Shown piece after piece: positions 1-9,602 of a stretch of DNA of 13,244 nucleotides; the first letter of the stretch is position 1; each line of letters starts with the position of its first letter. Made by a program: the position numbers and the translations under genes. The notes beneath the pieces were generated by a model. The model saw only the letters and a program-made list of their open reading frames with translations, made no database searches and was not told the DNA's origin. Source of the stretch: an uncultured Collinsella sp. (GTDB lineage Bacteria; Actinomycetota; Coriobacteriia; Coriobacteriales; Coriobacteriaceae). The stretch is from assembly GCA_902491415.1 (NCBI GenBank), contig CABUHP010000027.1, positions 1 through 13,244 of the forward strand, read 5' to 3'.

Positions 1-2707
1 CGTCGCCCAGATCAACCGGGGCATCTTGGGCGTCGGCTGTGCCCGCATCCTCCGCGCCTTCGGGTTTTTCCTTGGCGGCTGTCATGCGGGCTACGGCGCA
101 TACGCGGTCGCTGTCGTCCACGGTCATCATCTTGACGCCTTGGGTGGCGCGGCCGGTTTGGCTGATCTCGTCGGTCTTGACGCGAATGACCGTCGCGCCC
201 TCCGTCACGATGAACAGCTCATGCTGCGGGCCCACCGTCTTCATGGCTGCGAGGTTACCCTTGCGCTCGGTCATCTGGATGGTGTAGACACCCTGACCGC
301 CGCGGTTCTGCTCCGGGTAATCCGAGACCGGCGTGCGTTTGCCGTAACCGCGCTCGGTAATGACAAACAGGTCGCCGTTACCGTTGGTAATCTCCATACC
401 AAGAACGCTCACGCCTTCCTTCATGCCAATGCCGCGGACACCGCTGGTATCGCGACCAGTGGCGCGCACCTGGTCCTCGGGGAACATAATCGCCTTGCCC
501 GCGGTGGTTGCCATGATGATCTTGTCACCCTCGCGCACGCGACGCACAGCGAGCAGCGCGTCGTCGTCCCTCAGGTTGATGGCGATCAGGCCGTCGCGGC
601 GGCTACGGTCGTAGGCGCTCATCACGGTCTTCTTTACCATGCCACTCTTGGTGGCAAACATCAGGTACTCGTCGGCGGGGAACTCGCGGCAGCTGATGAC
701 GCTCGCGATCTTCTCGCCCTCCTCGAAAGGCAGCAGGTTGACGATCGCGGTGCCGCGCGCCTGGCGCGTGCCAACCGGCAGCTCGTGCACCTTCAGGCGA
801 TAGACCTTGCCCTTGCTCGAGAAGAACAGCACGTACTCGTGTGTGGATGCGATAAACATCTCGTCGATAACGTCGTCCTCTTTGAGATTGACGCCCGACA
901 CGCCCTTGCCGCCACGCTTTTGGGCGCGATAGGCAGCCACCGGGATGCGCTTGACGTAGCCGGTGTGGGTGATGGTCACGACCATGTCCTCGTCGGCAAT
1001 CAGGTCTTCGACGTCCAGGTCCTTCTCGACATGGCTGATCTCGGTGCGGCGCTTGTCGCCGAACTTCTTGGAAATCTCGCGCATCTCTTCCTTGATGACG
1101 CCTAGGATTTTCTCCTCGTGCGCCAACAGGTCCTCGTAGTAGGCGATGGCGCGGCGCAGGCCGTCCAGCTCTTCCTGAATCTTGTCACGCTCCAGGCCGG
1201 TCAGGCGGCGCAGCTTCATCTCGAGGATGGCCGTGGTCTGCTCGGGCGTAAAGCCAAAACGCTCGATCAGGCGGCTGCTGGCCTCAGAGTCGGTCTGCGA
1301 GGAGCGGATGATGCTGATGACCTCGTCGATATGGTCGAGAGCCATCAGGTAGCCCTCGAGGATATGGGCACGCGCCTGTGCCTTCTTGAGGTCAAAGCGG
1401 GTGCGGCGGGTGACGACGTCGACCTGGTGGTCGATGTAGTGCTGCAGCATCTCGCGCAGGCTCAGGCATTTGGGAACGCCGTTGACAAGCGCCAGGTTGT
1501 TGGCACCAAAGGTCGTCTGCAGCGAGGTGTACTTGTACAGGTTGTTGAGCACGACCTGAGGGATAACGCCCTTCTTGAGCTCGATGACCAGACGGATACC
1601 CTTCTGGTTGGATTCATCGCGCATATCCGAGATACCCTCGATGCGCTTGTCATTGACGAGCTGGGCGATTTTCTCCTGCAGGGTGCCCTTGTTGACCATG
1701 TAGGGAATCTCGGTAAAGACCAGGCGGCTGCGGCCGGTCTTGGTGGATTCCACGTGGGCCTTGGCGCGCACGGTAATGGAGCCGCGGCCGGTCTCGTAGC
1801 TCTGCCTAATGCCGGCGCTACCCATGATGATGGCACCGGTGGGGAAGTCCGGACCGGGCATGATCTGCATGAGCTCGTCGACGGTGGCGTCGGGGTTGTC
1901 GATCAGGTAGCAGGTGGCCTCGATCGCCTCGGTGAGGTTATGCGGGGCGATGTTGGTGGCCATGCCGACGGCGATACCCTGGCTGCCGTTGACCAGCAGG
2001 TTGGGGAAGCGGGCAGGCAGCGCCTGGGGCTCGGCGAGCGACTCGTCGTAGTTGGGCTGCCAGTCGACGGTGTCCTTCTGCAGGTCACGCAAGAGCTCCA
2101 TGGCGGGCTTCGCCAGGCGGCTCTCGGTGTAACGCATGGCGGCGGCGCCGTCGCCGTCGATGTTGCCGAAGTTGCCGTGACCGTCAATGAGCGGCGTGCG
2201 CATGGAGAACCACTGCGCCAGGCGGACCATGGCCTCATAGACCGCGGAGTCGCCGTGCGGATGGTACTTACCGATAACTTCGCCGACCGTCCAGGCCGAC
2301 TTCTTGTGCGGACGGTTGGGGTAGATGCCGCTCTCGTTCATTGCGTACAGGATGCGACGGTGCACCGGCTTTAAGCCATCGCGCACGTCCGGCAGGGCGC
2401 GCGCCGTGATGACCGACATCGAGTACTCGATGAACGACTGCTTCATCTCGCGGCCGAACTCTGAAATCTGGAGCTGGCCGCCGTTTATATCCTCGCCGGC
2501 CGAGGCACCACGGTCGACTTCGCCAAAGCTCTCCTCGAGCTCACCGTCGTCATCCTCTTCCTCATCATCATCGGCATCGGGGTTATAGGCGTCCGGGTCG
2601 CCGTCCTCGCCCTGCTCAGCACGGGCAAGCAGGCGCTTCAGATCGTCGGGCATGCCGGCATCGCCGGCCTCGTCCATACCCTCGTTGTTGTTGATATCGT
2701 CTGCCAC
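1..2707 (-). CDS. gyrA: DNA gyrase subunit A, C-terminus cut by window edge
   Basis: This is the breakage-reunion subunit of DNA gyrase, which pairs with GyrB to introduce negative supercoils ahead of the fork. 902 codons are visible. The catalytic tyrosine is Tyr193 in the AAAMRYTE motif. The quinolone-determining positions equivalent to E. coli 83 and 87 are Ser154 and Glu158, the usual sensitive residues of Gram-positive relatives. A GyrA box, QKRGGKG, lies at about residues 596-602 and marks the C-terminal DNA-wrapping propeller. The visible C-terminus is an acidic, Ala/Asp-rich tail (about 25 residues after RMTAAKEKP), so little more than the tail end is missing. The GTG start follows AGGAGG by 4 nt and lies 11 bp past the gyrB stop, so the two are probably coupled. 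Residues 1 to about 75 are an acidic, low-complexity extension before the conserved core begins near [13 protein letters not shown]. coli GyrA has only a short lead there. Identification is secure. Confidence 0.97.
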   Translation of the reverse strand, partial: MADDINNNEGMDEAGDAGMPDDLKRLLARAEQGEDGDPDAYNPDADDDEEEDDDGELEESFGEVDRGASAGEDINGGQLQISEFGREMKQSFIEYSMSVITARALPDVRDGLKPVHRRILYAMNESGIYPNRPHKKSAWTVGEVIGKYHPHGDSAVYEAMVRLAQWFSMRTPLIDGHGNFGNIDGDGAAAMRYTESRLAKPAMELLRDLQKDTVDWQPNYDESLAEPQALPARFPNLLVNGSQGIAVGMATNIAPHNLTEAIEATCYLIDNPDATVDELMQIMPGPDFPTGAIIMGSAGIRQSYETGRGSITVRAKAHVESTKTGRSRLVFTEIPYMVNKGTLQEKIAQLVNDKRIEGISDMRDESNQKGIRLVIELKKGVIPQVVLNNLYKYTSLQTTFGANNLALVNGVPKCLSLREMLQHYIDHQVDVVTRRTRFDLKKAQARAHILEGYLMALDHIDEVISIIRSSQTDSEASSRLIERFGFTPEQTTAILEMKLRRLTGLERDKIQEELDGLRRAIAYYEDLLAHEEKILGVIKEEMREISKKFGDKRRTEISHVEKDLDVEDLIADEDMVVTITHTGYVKRIPVAAYRAQKRGGKGVSGVNLKEDDVIDEMFIASTHEYVLFFSSKGKVYRLKVHELPVGTRQARGTAIVNLLPFEEGEKIASVISCREFPADEYLMFATKSGMVKKTVMSAYDRSRRDGLIAINLRDDDALLAVRRVREGDKIIMATTAGKAIMFPEDQVRATGRDTSGVRGIGMKEGVSVLGMEITNGNGDLFVITERGYGKRTPVSDYPEQNRGGQGVYTIQMTERKGNLAAMKTVGPQHELFIVTEGATVIRVKTDEISQTGRATQGVKMMTVDDSDRVCAVARMTAAKEKPEGAEDAGTADAQDAPVDLGD

Positions 2708-2718
2708 GTTACCTCCTC

Positions 2719-4791
<2,073 letters not shown>

Positions 4792-4802
4792 TTATCGTAA
4801 AA

Positions 4803-4828
4803 AAATACCCTCGGGGACGAGGGTATTT
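4803..4828 (-). terminator. Rho-independent terminator after dciA
   Basis: A perfect 10-bp stem (AAATACCCTC paired with GAGGGTATTT) encloses a 6-nt loop. Read on the minus strand it is followed by a run of seven T residues (positions 4802 to 4796 region), the form of an intrinsic terminator. It lies 27 bp past the dciA stop and before gyrB, so it would end the dnaA/dnaN-recF-dciA transcript and separate it from gyrBA. Confidence 0.9.
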
Positions 4829-4854
4829 GGCTCTACAAGGCCACCAGATGCGAT

Positions 4855-5454
4855 TTAAGGCTCTTTTTTGCTCTGCACGCCCTTGGCCCACTCGGCACTG
4901 GCTCTCATGGCGTTCTCGAGGGCCTCGCGCAGTTTTTGGTCCTCGATGGGTGCCACTTGGTGCTCGATCTCGGCACGTTCGGCATCGCTGAGGTCGGCAT
5001 GCGGAGCCGGCGGACGCTCGGCCACGGCCGGACGCAGGCGCTCTTTTGCAGCGGGCGGTGTGTGGCCGGGGGCGGTGGTTTTGAACACCAGGCCGTCCAC
5101 ATGCGCACCGGCGCGCTCCATGCGCGCGCGGATGATCTCGCGCAACAGCGTCATTTCCTGCGTCCACGAGGGCGAATCGAGATATACCAGCAGCTCATTG
5201 GACTCGGGCAGGTAGCGCAGGCCCGTCACATGCCGCCCCTCGCGCGTGCCCGAGCACACCGCGTTCCACGCGCGATAGACCGCGCGAGATTCCTCTGCAG
5301 CCTCCATCTGCGCGCGGCGCTCAGGCGTCGCCGACGCCAGGATGCGCTGACGCTCTGCGTTCAAAAATCCACTGAAGGCAACCGTTTCGCTCTCGCGCTC
5401 GTAATTAGCACGTCTCACCCATGCCCACCACCTTGGCTCGATCAAGTAGGTCAT
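4855..5454 (-). CDS. dciA: DciA-type helicase operator/loader (DUF721)
   Basis: This 199-aa protein has a DUF721-like core at about residues 60-130, with a conserved Trp in YRAWNAVCSG, then GLRYLPESNELLVYLDSPSW and TQEMTLLREIIRARM. DUF721 proteins are DciA, the widespread helper of the replicative helicase in bacteria lacking DnaC/DnaI. In mycobacteria the gene sits at exactly this place, between recF and gyrB. The C-terminal third is Pro/Ala-rich and then charged and helical. The annotated ATG (5454) overlaps the end of recF by 50 bp and has only a weak GGGG upstream. An in-frame GTG at 5418 (Val13), with AAGGTGG about 9 nt upstream, would reduce the overlap to 14 bp and is a plausible true start. 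The identification rests on position plus core motif. Confidence 0.85.
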   Translation of the reverse strand: MTYLIEPRWWAWVRRANYERESETVAFSGFLNAERQRILASATPERRAQMEAAEESRAVYRAWNAVCSGTREGRHVTGLRYLPESNELLVYLDSPSWTQEMTLLREIIRARMERAGAHVDGLVFKTTAPGHTPPAAKERLRPAVAERPPAPHADLSDAERAEIEHQVAPIEDQKLREALENAMRASAEWAKGVQSKKEP

Positions 5455-6511
5455 CGGTAAAGTACCCCAGGTTGGTCGTAGTTATGACCGTCTGGATATC
5501 ATCGCCGATCAGCCGCAGGAAAGCGCCGCGACGCTCGCCGTCGAGCTCGCTCATCACGTCGTCCAGAAGCAGCAGTGGGGCGGTGCCCAGGACATCGCGA
5601 GCCACGGCAACCTCGGCCACCTTCCAGGACAGCACCAGCGTACGCTGCTGTCCTTGGCTGGCAAATGAACGGGCGGAGCGACCCGCCACGGTGAACTCAA
5701 TCTCGTCGCGATGCGGTCCCACCAACGTCACGCCGCGGCGAATTTCCTCGTCGGCGTGCTCATCAAGGGCAGCCAGCATGCGCTCGTACGCCCAGCCCTT
5801 CAGCTCTTCGCGATCCTCGACCTGGGGCAAATCCCCCAGCGTGGACGCATAGGTCACGTTGGCGGTCTCACCTGACGCCACTTGCCCGTAGGCAGTGTGC
5901 ACATGGCCCGCCAGCCGGTCGAGCAGGGCCAACCGGTGCACGAGCAGGGCCGAGCCCGCACGGGCAATCGAATCGTTCCACGCGCCGAGCATCTCGCGGC
6001 AGCACCAGGTCTCCTTGAGCAAGGCGTTACGCTGGGTCACGCAGCGCCCATAGGTGCTCGCAAGATCGGCATAGCGTGCGCTCAGTTGCATGCCAAAGTC
6101 ATCGAGGGCGGCGCGGCGCACACTGGCGCCTCGCTTAACCATGTCCAGATGGTCGGGGCAAAACAGCACGCTCGGCAGAACTCCGCGCACACCGGCGGCA
6201 GAGCATCTCTTGCCGTTGCGGCTAAACGAGCGCTTACCGTCCTCCGCGCTCAATCCCATATCAAGCACGCGGCCGTCGCCCTCGAGCCTCAGCTCGATCT
6301 TGCACGAGCCCACGCCGTCATGGACGAGCTCGGCTGCGGTCGGATGCCTAAACGAGGCGCCGCTCGTCAGCAGCTGCAGCGCCTCTATGAGATTGGTCTT
6401 TCCCGCCGCGTTGGGTCCCGCAAGTATCGTCACGCCCTCGTCCAGGGCAAGGCGATAGCTATCGAAACTGCGGTAGTGCGCGACGGAAAGATCGCGGGCG
6501 AACATGGTCAT
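5405..6511 (-). CDS. recF: DNA replication and repair protein RecF
   Basis: RecF is an SMC-like ATPase that helps load RecA at single-strand gaps and stalled forks together with RecO and RecR. The protein is 368 aa, normal for the family. Walker A is GPNAAGKTN at 32-40, the family motif VGPHRDE is at 264-270, the ABC signature is SQGQQRTLVLSWK at 285-297, and Walker B with D-loop is PLLLLDDVMSELD at 312-324. It starts 9 bp after the dnaN stop with no recognisable Shine-Dalgarno sequence, so translation is probably coupled to dnaN. An alternative ATG lies two codons downstream (6505). Its 3' end overlaps the dciA reading frame. Confidence 0.97.
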   Translation of the reverse strand: MTMFARDLSVAHYRSFDSYRLALDEGVTILAGPNAAGKTNLIEALQLLTSGASFRHPTAAELVHDGVGSCKIELRLEGDGRVLDMGLSAEDGKRSFSRNGKRCSAAGVRGVLPSVLFCPDHLDMVKRGASVRRAALDDFGMQLSARYADLASTYGRCVTQRNALLKETWCCREMLGAWNDSIARAGSALLVHRLALLDRLAGHVHTAYGQVASGETANVTYASTLGDLPQVEDREELKGWAYERMLAALDEHADEEIRRGVTLVGPHRDEIEFTVAGRSARSFASQGQQRTLVLSWKVAEVAVARDVLGTAPLLLLDDVMSELDGERRGAFLRLIGDDIQTVITTTNLGYFTDDLLDRAKVVGMGETC

Positions 6512-6520
6512 GGCGCAGCG

Positions 6521-7624
6521 CTAGATGCGGACCGGCATGACCAGGTACAGGTAGTTGATCTTATCGTAGGACTTAAAGATGCCCGCCTGCGAGTAGCTCT
6601 TGAGCTCCAGCGTGATCTCCTTCTCCTTGGACAGGGCATTGAGGCAGCCGAAGATGTAATGGTAGTTGAAGGCGATGGTACCCGACTCGCCCTCGGCCTC
6701 GACATCGATTGTCTCCTGCGCAAGGTCCTGGTCATTGGAAATGGAGGACAGGCCCATCTGCCCGTTCTCGACATCGATCTCGAACTTGACGGCGGGGTTG
6801 GCGCTCGCGATAACGGCCACGCGCTTGAGGGCGGCGTTAAAGGCGGCGACGTCGATCTTGACGCTCGTCACGCACGAATCGGGGATGAGCTGCTTGTAGT
6901 TGGGGTACACGCCCTCGATGCGGCGCGACACGTAGGTGGTGTTGCCGGCCTCGAAGACGACCTGGGTGTCGGTAGCCCCGATCATGATGGTCGCCTGGCT
7001 TGCCATGATGTTCAGCGCGTCGTTAAAGGCGTCGGCCGGAACGTTGAGCTCAAAGGAACCCTCGAGGGTTGAGGTCTCGACCTGCGTATCGCACACGGCC
7101 AAACGGAAGGAATCGGTCGCCACCAGGCGAACGGTGTTGTTCTCGACCTTCATGTGCACGCCGCCCAGGATGGGGCGGGCCTTGTCGGTCGAGGTGACGC
7201 GCCACACGCGGCTGACCATCTCGGACAAGATATCGGTCGGCAGCTCCACGGCACTCTCGATGGCATAGGCCGGAAACTCGGGGAAGTCATTGGCATCGAG
7301 CGTGTTCAGCCTAAAAGAGCTCTTCTCGCAACCAATCAGCACTTGGCGCTCGGACAGCTCAAAGGTGACCGGGGCATCGGGGAGGGTCTTGGTGATATTG
7401 GAGAGCATCTTACAGGGGATAACCATCTCGCCCTCTTCTTCGACATGCGCCGCGATGCGATGACGGATCGAGATGGTGTAGTTAGAGGTCTGGAATTCCA
7501 AGATGCCGTCTTGGGCCTTAACGAGCACGCCCGACAGGATGGGAAGGGTGGATGCCGAAGCGACACCCTTCATAACGACGCCGATGGCTTGTGTAAGCGA
7601 GCTCTGGCTGACGGTGAACTTCAT
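6521..7624 (-). CDS. dnaN: DNA polymerase III sliding clamp (beta subunit)
   Basis: This is the beta clamp that tethers the polymerase to DNA. It is 367 aa, the normal length, with the three-domain clamp pattern. Visible conserved stretches are STLPILSGVLV near residue 25, KARPILGGVHM near 147, ATDSFRLAV near 168, EGVYPNYKQLIP near 234 and the C-terminal YLYLVMPVRI. The ATG at 7624 is preceded by AGAAAGG about 10 nt upstream. The leader coincides with the very A+T-rich presumed unwinding segment of the origin. dnaN therefore probably heads its own transcription unit or depends on read-through from dnaA. recF and dciA follow closely on the same strand. Confidence 0.98.
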   Translation of the reverse strand: MKFTVSQSSLTQAIGVVMKGVASASTLPILSGVLVKAQDGILEFQTSNYTISIRHRIAAHVEEEGEMVIPCKMLSNITKTLPDAPVTFELSERQVLIGCEKSSFRLNTLDANDFPEFPAYAIESAVELPTDILSEMVSRVWRVTSTDKARPILGGVHMKVENNTVRLVATDSFRLAVCDTQVETSTLEGSFELNVPADAFNDALNIMASQATIMIGATDTQVVFEAGNTTYVSRRIEGVYPNYKQLIPDSCVTSVKIDVAAFNAALKRVAVIASANPAVKFEIDVENGQMGLSSISNDQDLAQETIDVEAEGESGTIAFNYHYIFGCLNALSKEKEITLELKSYSQAGIFKSYDKINYLYLVMPVRI

Positions 7625-7671
7625 CTTTTAATACCTTTCTATAGATATAAATATCTTAATAATAGTAATAG
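7625..7671. other. Presumed DNA unwinding element with DnaA-trio-like triplets
   Basis: These 47 bp contain only 8 G/C bases (83% A+T), in sharp contrast to the GC-rich genes on both sides. Positions 7657-7671 read TAA TAA TAG TAA TAG on the plus strand, five tandem triplets fitting the DnaA-trio pattern (T/A-A-G/A) first described at the B. subtilis origin. About 12 bp further on lies a DnaA-box-like 9-mer, TGTTGATTA (7684-7692). The order box, short spacer, trios, A+T-rich stretch, dnaN is the same as in B. subtilis. The element also forms the dnaN leader. Confidence 0.7.
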
Positions 7672-7809
7672 CACTGACGAAACTGTTGATTACTCCCAAA
7701 GACGCAGGTCAGACCCAGAAAGAGAATCGACAGCAACCTGTGTGCAACAGGGGTGGTTTTCCACGTTCAAAACCTGCGCAAAACTTTTCATCACCGCGGA
7801 TTGGGTTTT

Positions 7810-7854
7810 AGACACCTTATGCCCGTGGTTTCGACAAGTTTTCAACAGGTGTCT
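7810..7854. repeat. Inverted repeat around a DnaA box
   Basis: AGACACCT at 7810-7817 is perfectly complementary to AGGTGTCT at 7847-7854, with 29 nt between. The interval holds two DnaA-box-like 9-mers. It begins 9 bp past the dnaA stop. No U-tract follows, so it is not an ordinary terminator. Confidence 0.45.
7837..7850 (-). repeat. Extended DnaA box, copy in the dnaA-dnaN gap
   Basis: On the minus strand this reads ACCTGTTGAAAACT, identical over all 14 bases to copies at 11037-11050 and 11090-11103 on the other side of dnaA. The core is TTTTCAACA on the plus strand. Confidence 0.75.
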
Positions 7855-7862
7855 CTATTTCC

Positions 7863-9587
7863 CTACGAGCGCAGCGTAATTTTATCGCGCAGCGACTTGA
7901 GGTCTTCGGTGACGGTGCGGTCTTCCTGGATCATCTTCTGGACCTTTTTGTAACTCGTGCTGACGGTCGAGTGGTTGCGGTTGCCAAATTCGGCGCCTAC
8001 CGCCGTGGTCGTCATCTCGCACATTTCGATGGCAAGGTAGATAGCGATATGGCGTGCTTTGGCGATATTGGCGTTGCGACGCGGGCCGATGAGCTCCTCG
8101 TGCGTCACGCCGTACTGCTCTTCGATGACGGACTGAACCGTTTGCACGTTGATCTTTTTGGCCGATGTGTCGAAGTACTGGCTGGCGATGGCGTCGATAT
8201 CATCAAAGGTGAGCTCCCCGCCCTCGCGCTCGCGGTCGCCCGCCTCGCCGGCGCAGCGCTCGCAAAAGCTCTCGAGTTCGCGAATGTTGGTGCCCGAGAC
8301 CTCGGCCATGTGTTTAAAGTGCTCGTCGGTCAGGTGCCCGCCGTCGCCCCCATAGGCCGCCAGCAGCGAGTCGTCGCCTGCCTCGGGAGCGGCGACGATG
8401 GTGTTCTCGTAATAGCGCTGCAAGATCTTGTATTTCATCTCGTAGCTGGGCTCTGCGACCAGGCAGAGCATGCCGGCGTTGAAGCGGCTGGTCAGACGCT
8501 CGTCCATGCTCAGGTCCTTGGGGGCACGGTCTGCCGCGATGACGACCTTCTTGTTGTTGCGGATGAACTCGTCCATGAGCTGGAAAAAGTAGTCCACGCT
8601 CGCGCGCTTGCCGATGATGTTTTGGATGTCATCGATGATGAGCACGTCCACGCCGTGGTACGCCTGCATGATGGGGGCGTTGCTCTTCTTTTGGCGGTCG
8701 AACTCGGTCATCAGGTCGTCCAGATATGCCTGGGAGTTGGCATACTTGACCTTGATCTCGGGCGACTTCTCGGCGAGCTCGTTTTTGATGGCAAGCAGTA
8801 GGTGCGTCTTGCCCAGGCCCGATTTGCCGTAGATGAACAGCGATGTGCATGTGCCGCGCTCGTCCGCGAGGGCGGCAAACTTGAGTGCCGAGCGATAGGC
8901 ATGGCTGTTCTCGGGGCCGTAGACAAAGTTCTCAAAGGTAAATTTTGAGTTCGCGGCGAGCGGGGCTCCATCCGTATTCTGTTCGGCCGGCGCGGTCGGT
9001 GCTGGCATGGGTGAAGCGGGGGTCGCAGCTTGCGTGGATTTAGTTGGCGCTCCGCCCTTCATCTGGTTCATCATGCGACGAAAATCATCGGCCGAGAGCG
9101 TGTTCTTGATTGCAATGCCCGAATCCGCGCCCGTCGTTGCGTCGTGAGCGATGGGCATGTGCGTGACGGGTGCGTTCGTTGACGTCGCCGCCGCGGTCGG
9201 CAACGGTGCCATGGTTTCACGGGAAACATCGCTGTGCTGGTGCCCGATTGTCGGCACGTCGCCTGCGGAGGCCGGCGCCGCCGGGGAAGCAGCGAGGGCC
9301 GTGGCGGGCGCCGTCGCGGCAGCGGATTCCGTCGCGGCGCCTTGCGGTGCCACGATGTCGAGCGCAATCGGTGCAAAGGCGATTTCTTCCAGATAGGCCT
9401 CAATGGTCGGCTGATGCTTTTTGAGCTGCGCGATGGCAAAGCGCGAGGGGGCCTCGATCGTGAGCGTATCTTCGGTTAGGCTTATGGCGCGCGATTGCCC
9501 CAGCATGTTGATGAGGCGTGCATCTTGGCCGTCGCGCTGGCAAAAGGCGATGGCATCCCCCAGGATGATGCTTGCTTCCTCGTCCAC
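7863..9587 (-). CDS. dnaA: Chromosomal replication initiator protein DnaA
   Basis: DnaA binds origin boxes and opens the duplex. The protein is 574 aa, longer than most because of an Ala/Pro/Thr-rich linker. Domain I is about residues 1-80, the linker domain II about 81-212 and the AAA+ domain III about 213-475. Walker A is GKSGLGKT at 254-261, Walker B is VLIIDD at 315-320, sensor 1 is around AADRAPK and the arginine-finger region is ERLTSRF with Arg368. Domain IV spans about 478-574. The basic loop Arg equivalent to E. coli Arg399 is kept (Arg504). The helix-turn-helix signature reads GNRNHSTVSTSYKKV at 535-549, so Asp433, Thr435, His439 and Ala440 of E. coli become Asn538, Ser540, Thr544 and Ser545. 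The GTG start at 9587 follows GGGAGAG and lies 15 bp after the upstream ATPase gene, so the two are probably co-transcribed. A parS-like site is embedded in the linker codons. Confidence 0.98.
   Translation of the reverse strand: MDEEASIILGDAIAFCQRDGQDARLINMLGQSRAISLTEDTLTIEAPSRFAIAQLKKHQPTIEAYLEEIAFAPIALDIVAPQGAATESAAATAPATALAASPAAPASAGDVPTIGHQHSDVSRETMAPLPTAAATSTNAPVTHMPIAHDATTGADSGIAIKNTLSADDFRRMMNQMKGGAPTKSTQAATPASPMPAPTAPAEQNTDGAPLAANSKFTFENFVYGPENSHAYRSALKFAALADERGTCTSLFIYGKSGLGKTHLLLAIKNELAEKSPEIKVKYANSQAYLDDLMTEFDRQKKSNAPIMQAYHGVDVLIIDDIQNIIGKRASVDYFFQLMDEFIRNNKKVVIAADRAPKDLSMDERLTSRFNAGMLCLVAEPSYEMKYKILQRYYENTIVAAPEAGDDSLLAAYGGDGGHLTDEHFKHMAEVSGTNIRELESFCERCAGEAGDREREGGELTFDDIDAIASQYFDTSAKKINVQTVQSVIEEQYGVTHEELIGPRRNANIAKARHIAIYLAIEMCEMTTTAVGAEFGNRNHSTVSTSYKKVQKMIQEDRTVTEDLKSLRDKITLRS
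9213..9228. promoter_or_regulatory. parS-like centromere site inside dnaA
   Basis: The plus strand reads GGTTTCACGGGAAACA. It matches the ParB-binding parS consensus TGTTTCACGTGAAACA at 14 of 16 positions and the 14-bp core GTTTCACGTGAAAC at 13 of 14. Read on the coding strand of dnaA it encodes Val-Ser-Arg-Glu-Thr (about residues 121-125) in the variable linker, a peptide typical of parS sites buried in genes. ParB sites usually lie near the origin; this one is about 1.8 kb from the box cluster. ParA/ParB genes are not in the window. Confidence 0.55.
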
Positions 9588-9602
9588 TATCTCTCCCGTT
9601 CT

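Larger units (their letters stand above)
7684..7862. other. oriC lobe between dnaA and dnaN, with DnaA-box-like sites
   Basis: This non-coding stretch carries several 9-mers near TTTTCAACA. There is a perfect one at 7839-7847. Partial matches are TTTTCATCA at 7785-7793 (8/9), GTTTCGACA at 7828-7836 (7/9), TTTTCCACG at 7757-7765 (7/9), TGTGCAACA at 7741-7749 (7/9) and inverted TGTTGATTA at 7684-7692 (7/9). The perfect site sits in the 14-bp repeat shared with the other lobe. No gene is visible here. With the adjacent A+T-rich trio segment it is the likely place where the duplex opens. Confidence 0.7.

Noticed and set aside
2234..2248. Possible quinolone-resistance substitutions in GyrA
   Set aside because: The key positions are Ser154 and Glu158, the normal sensitive residues of Gram-positive type enzymes.
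26..2374. Two long plus-strand reading frames (359 and 418 codons) opposite gyrA
   Set aside because: They are antisense shadows caused by GC-rich codon use. gyrA motifs (Tyr193, GyrA box, QRDR residues) are all in one unbroken minus-strand frame.
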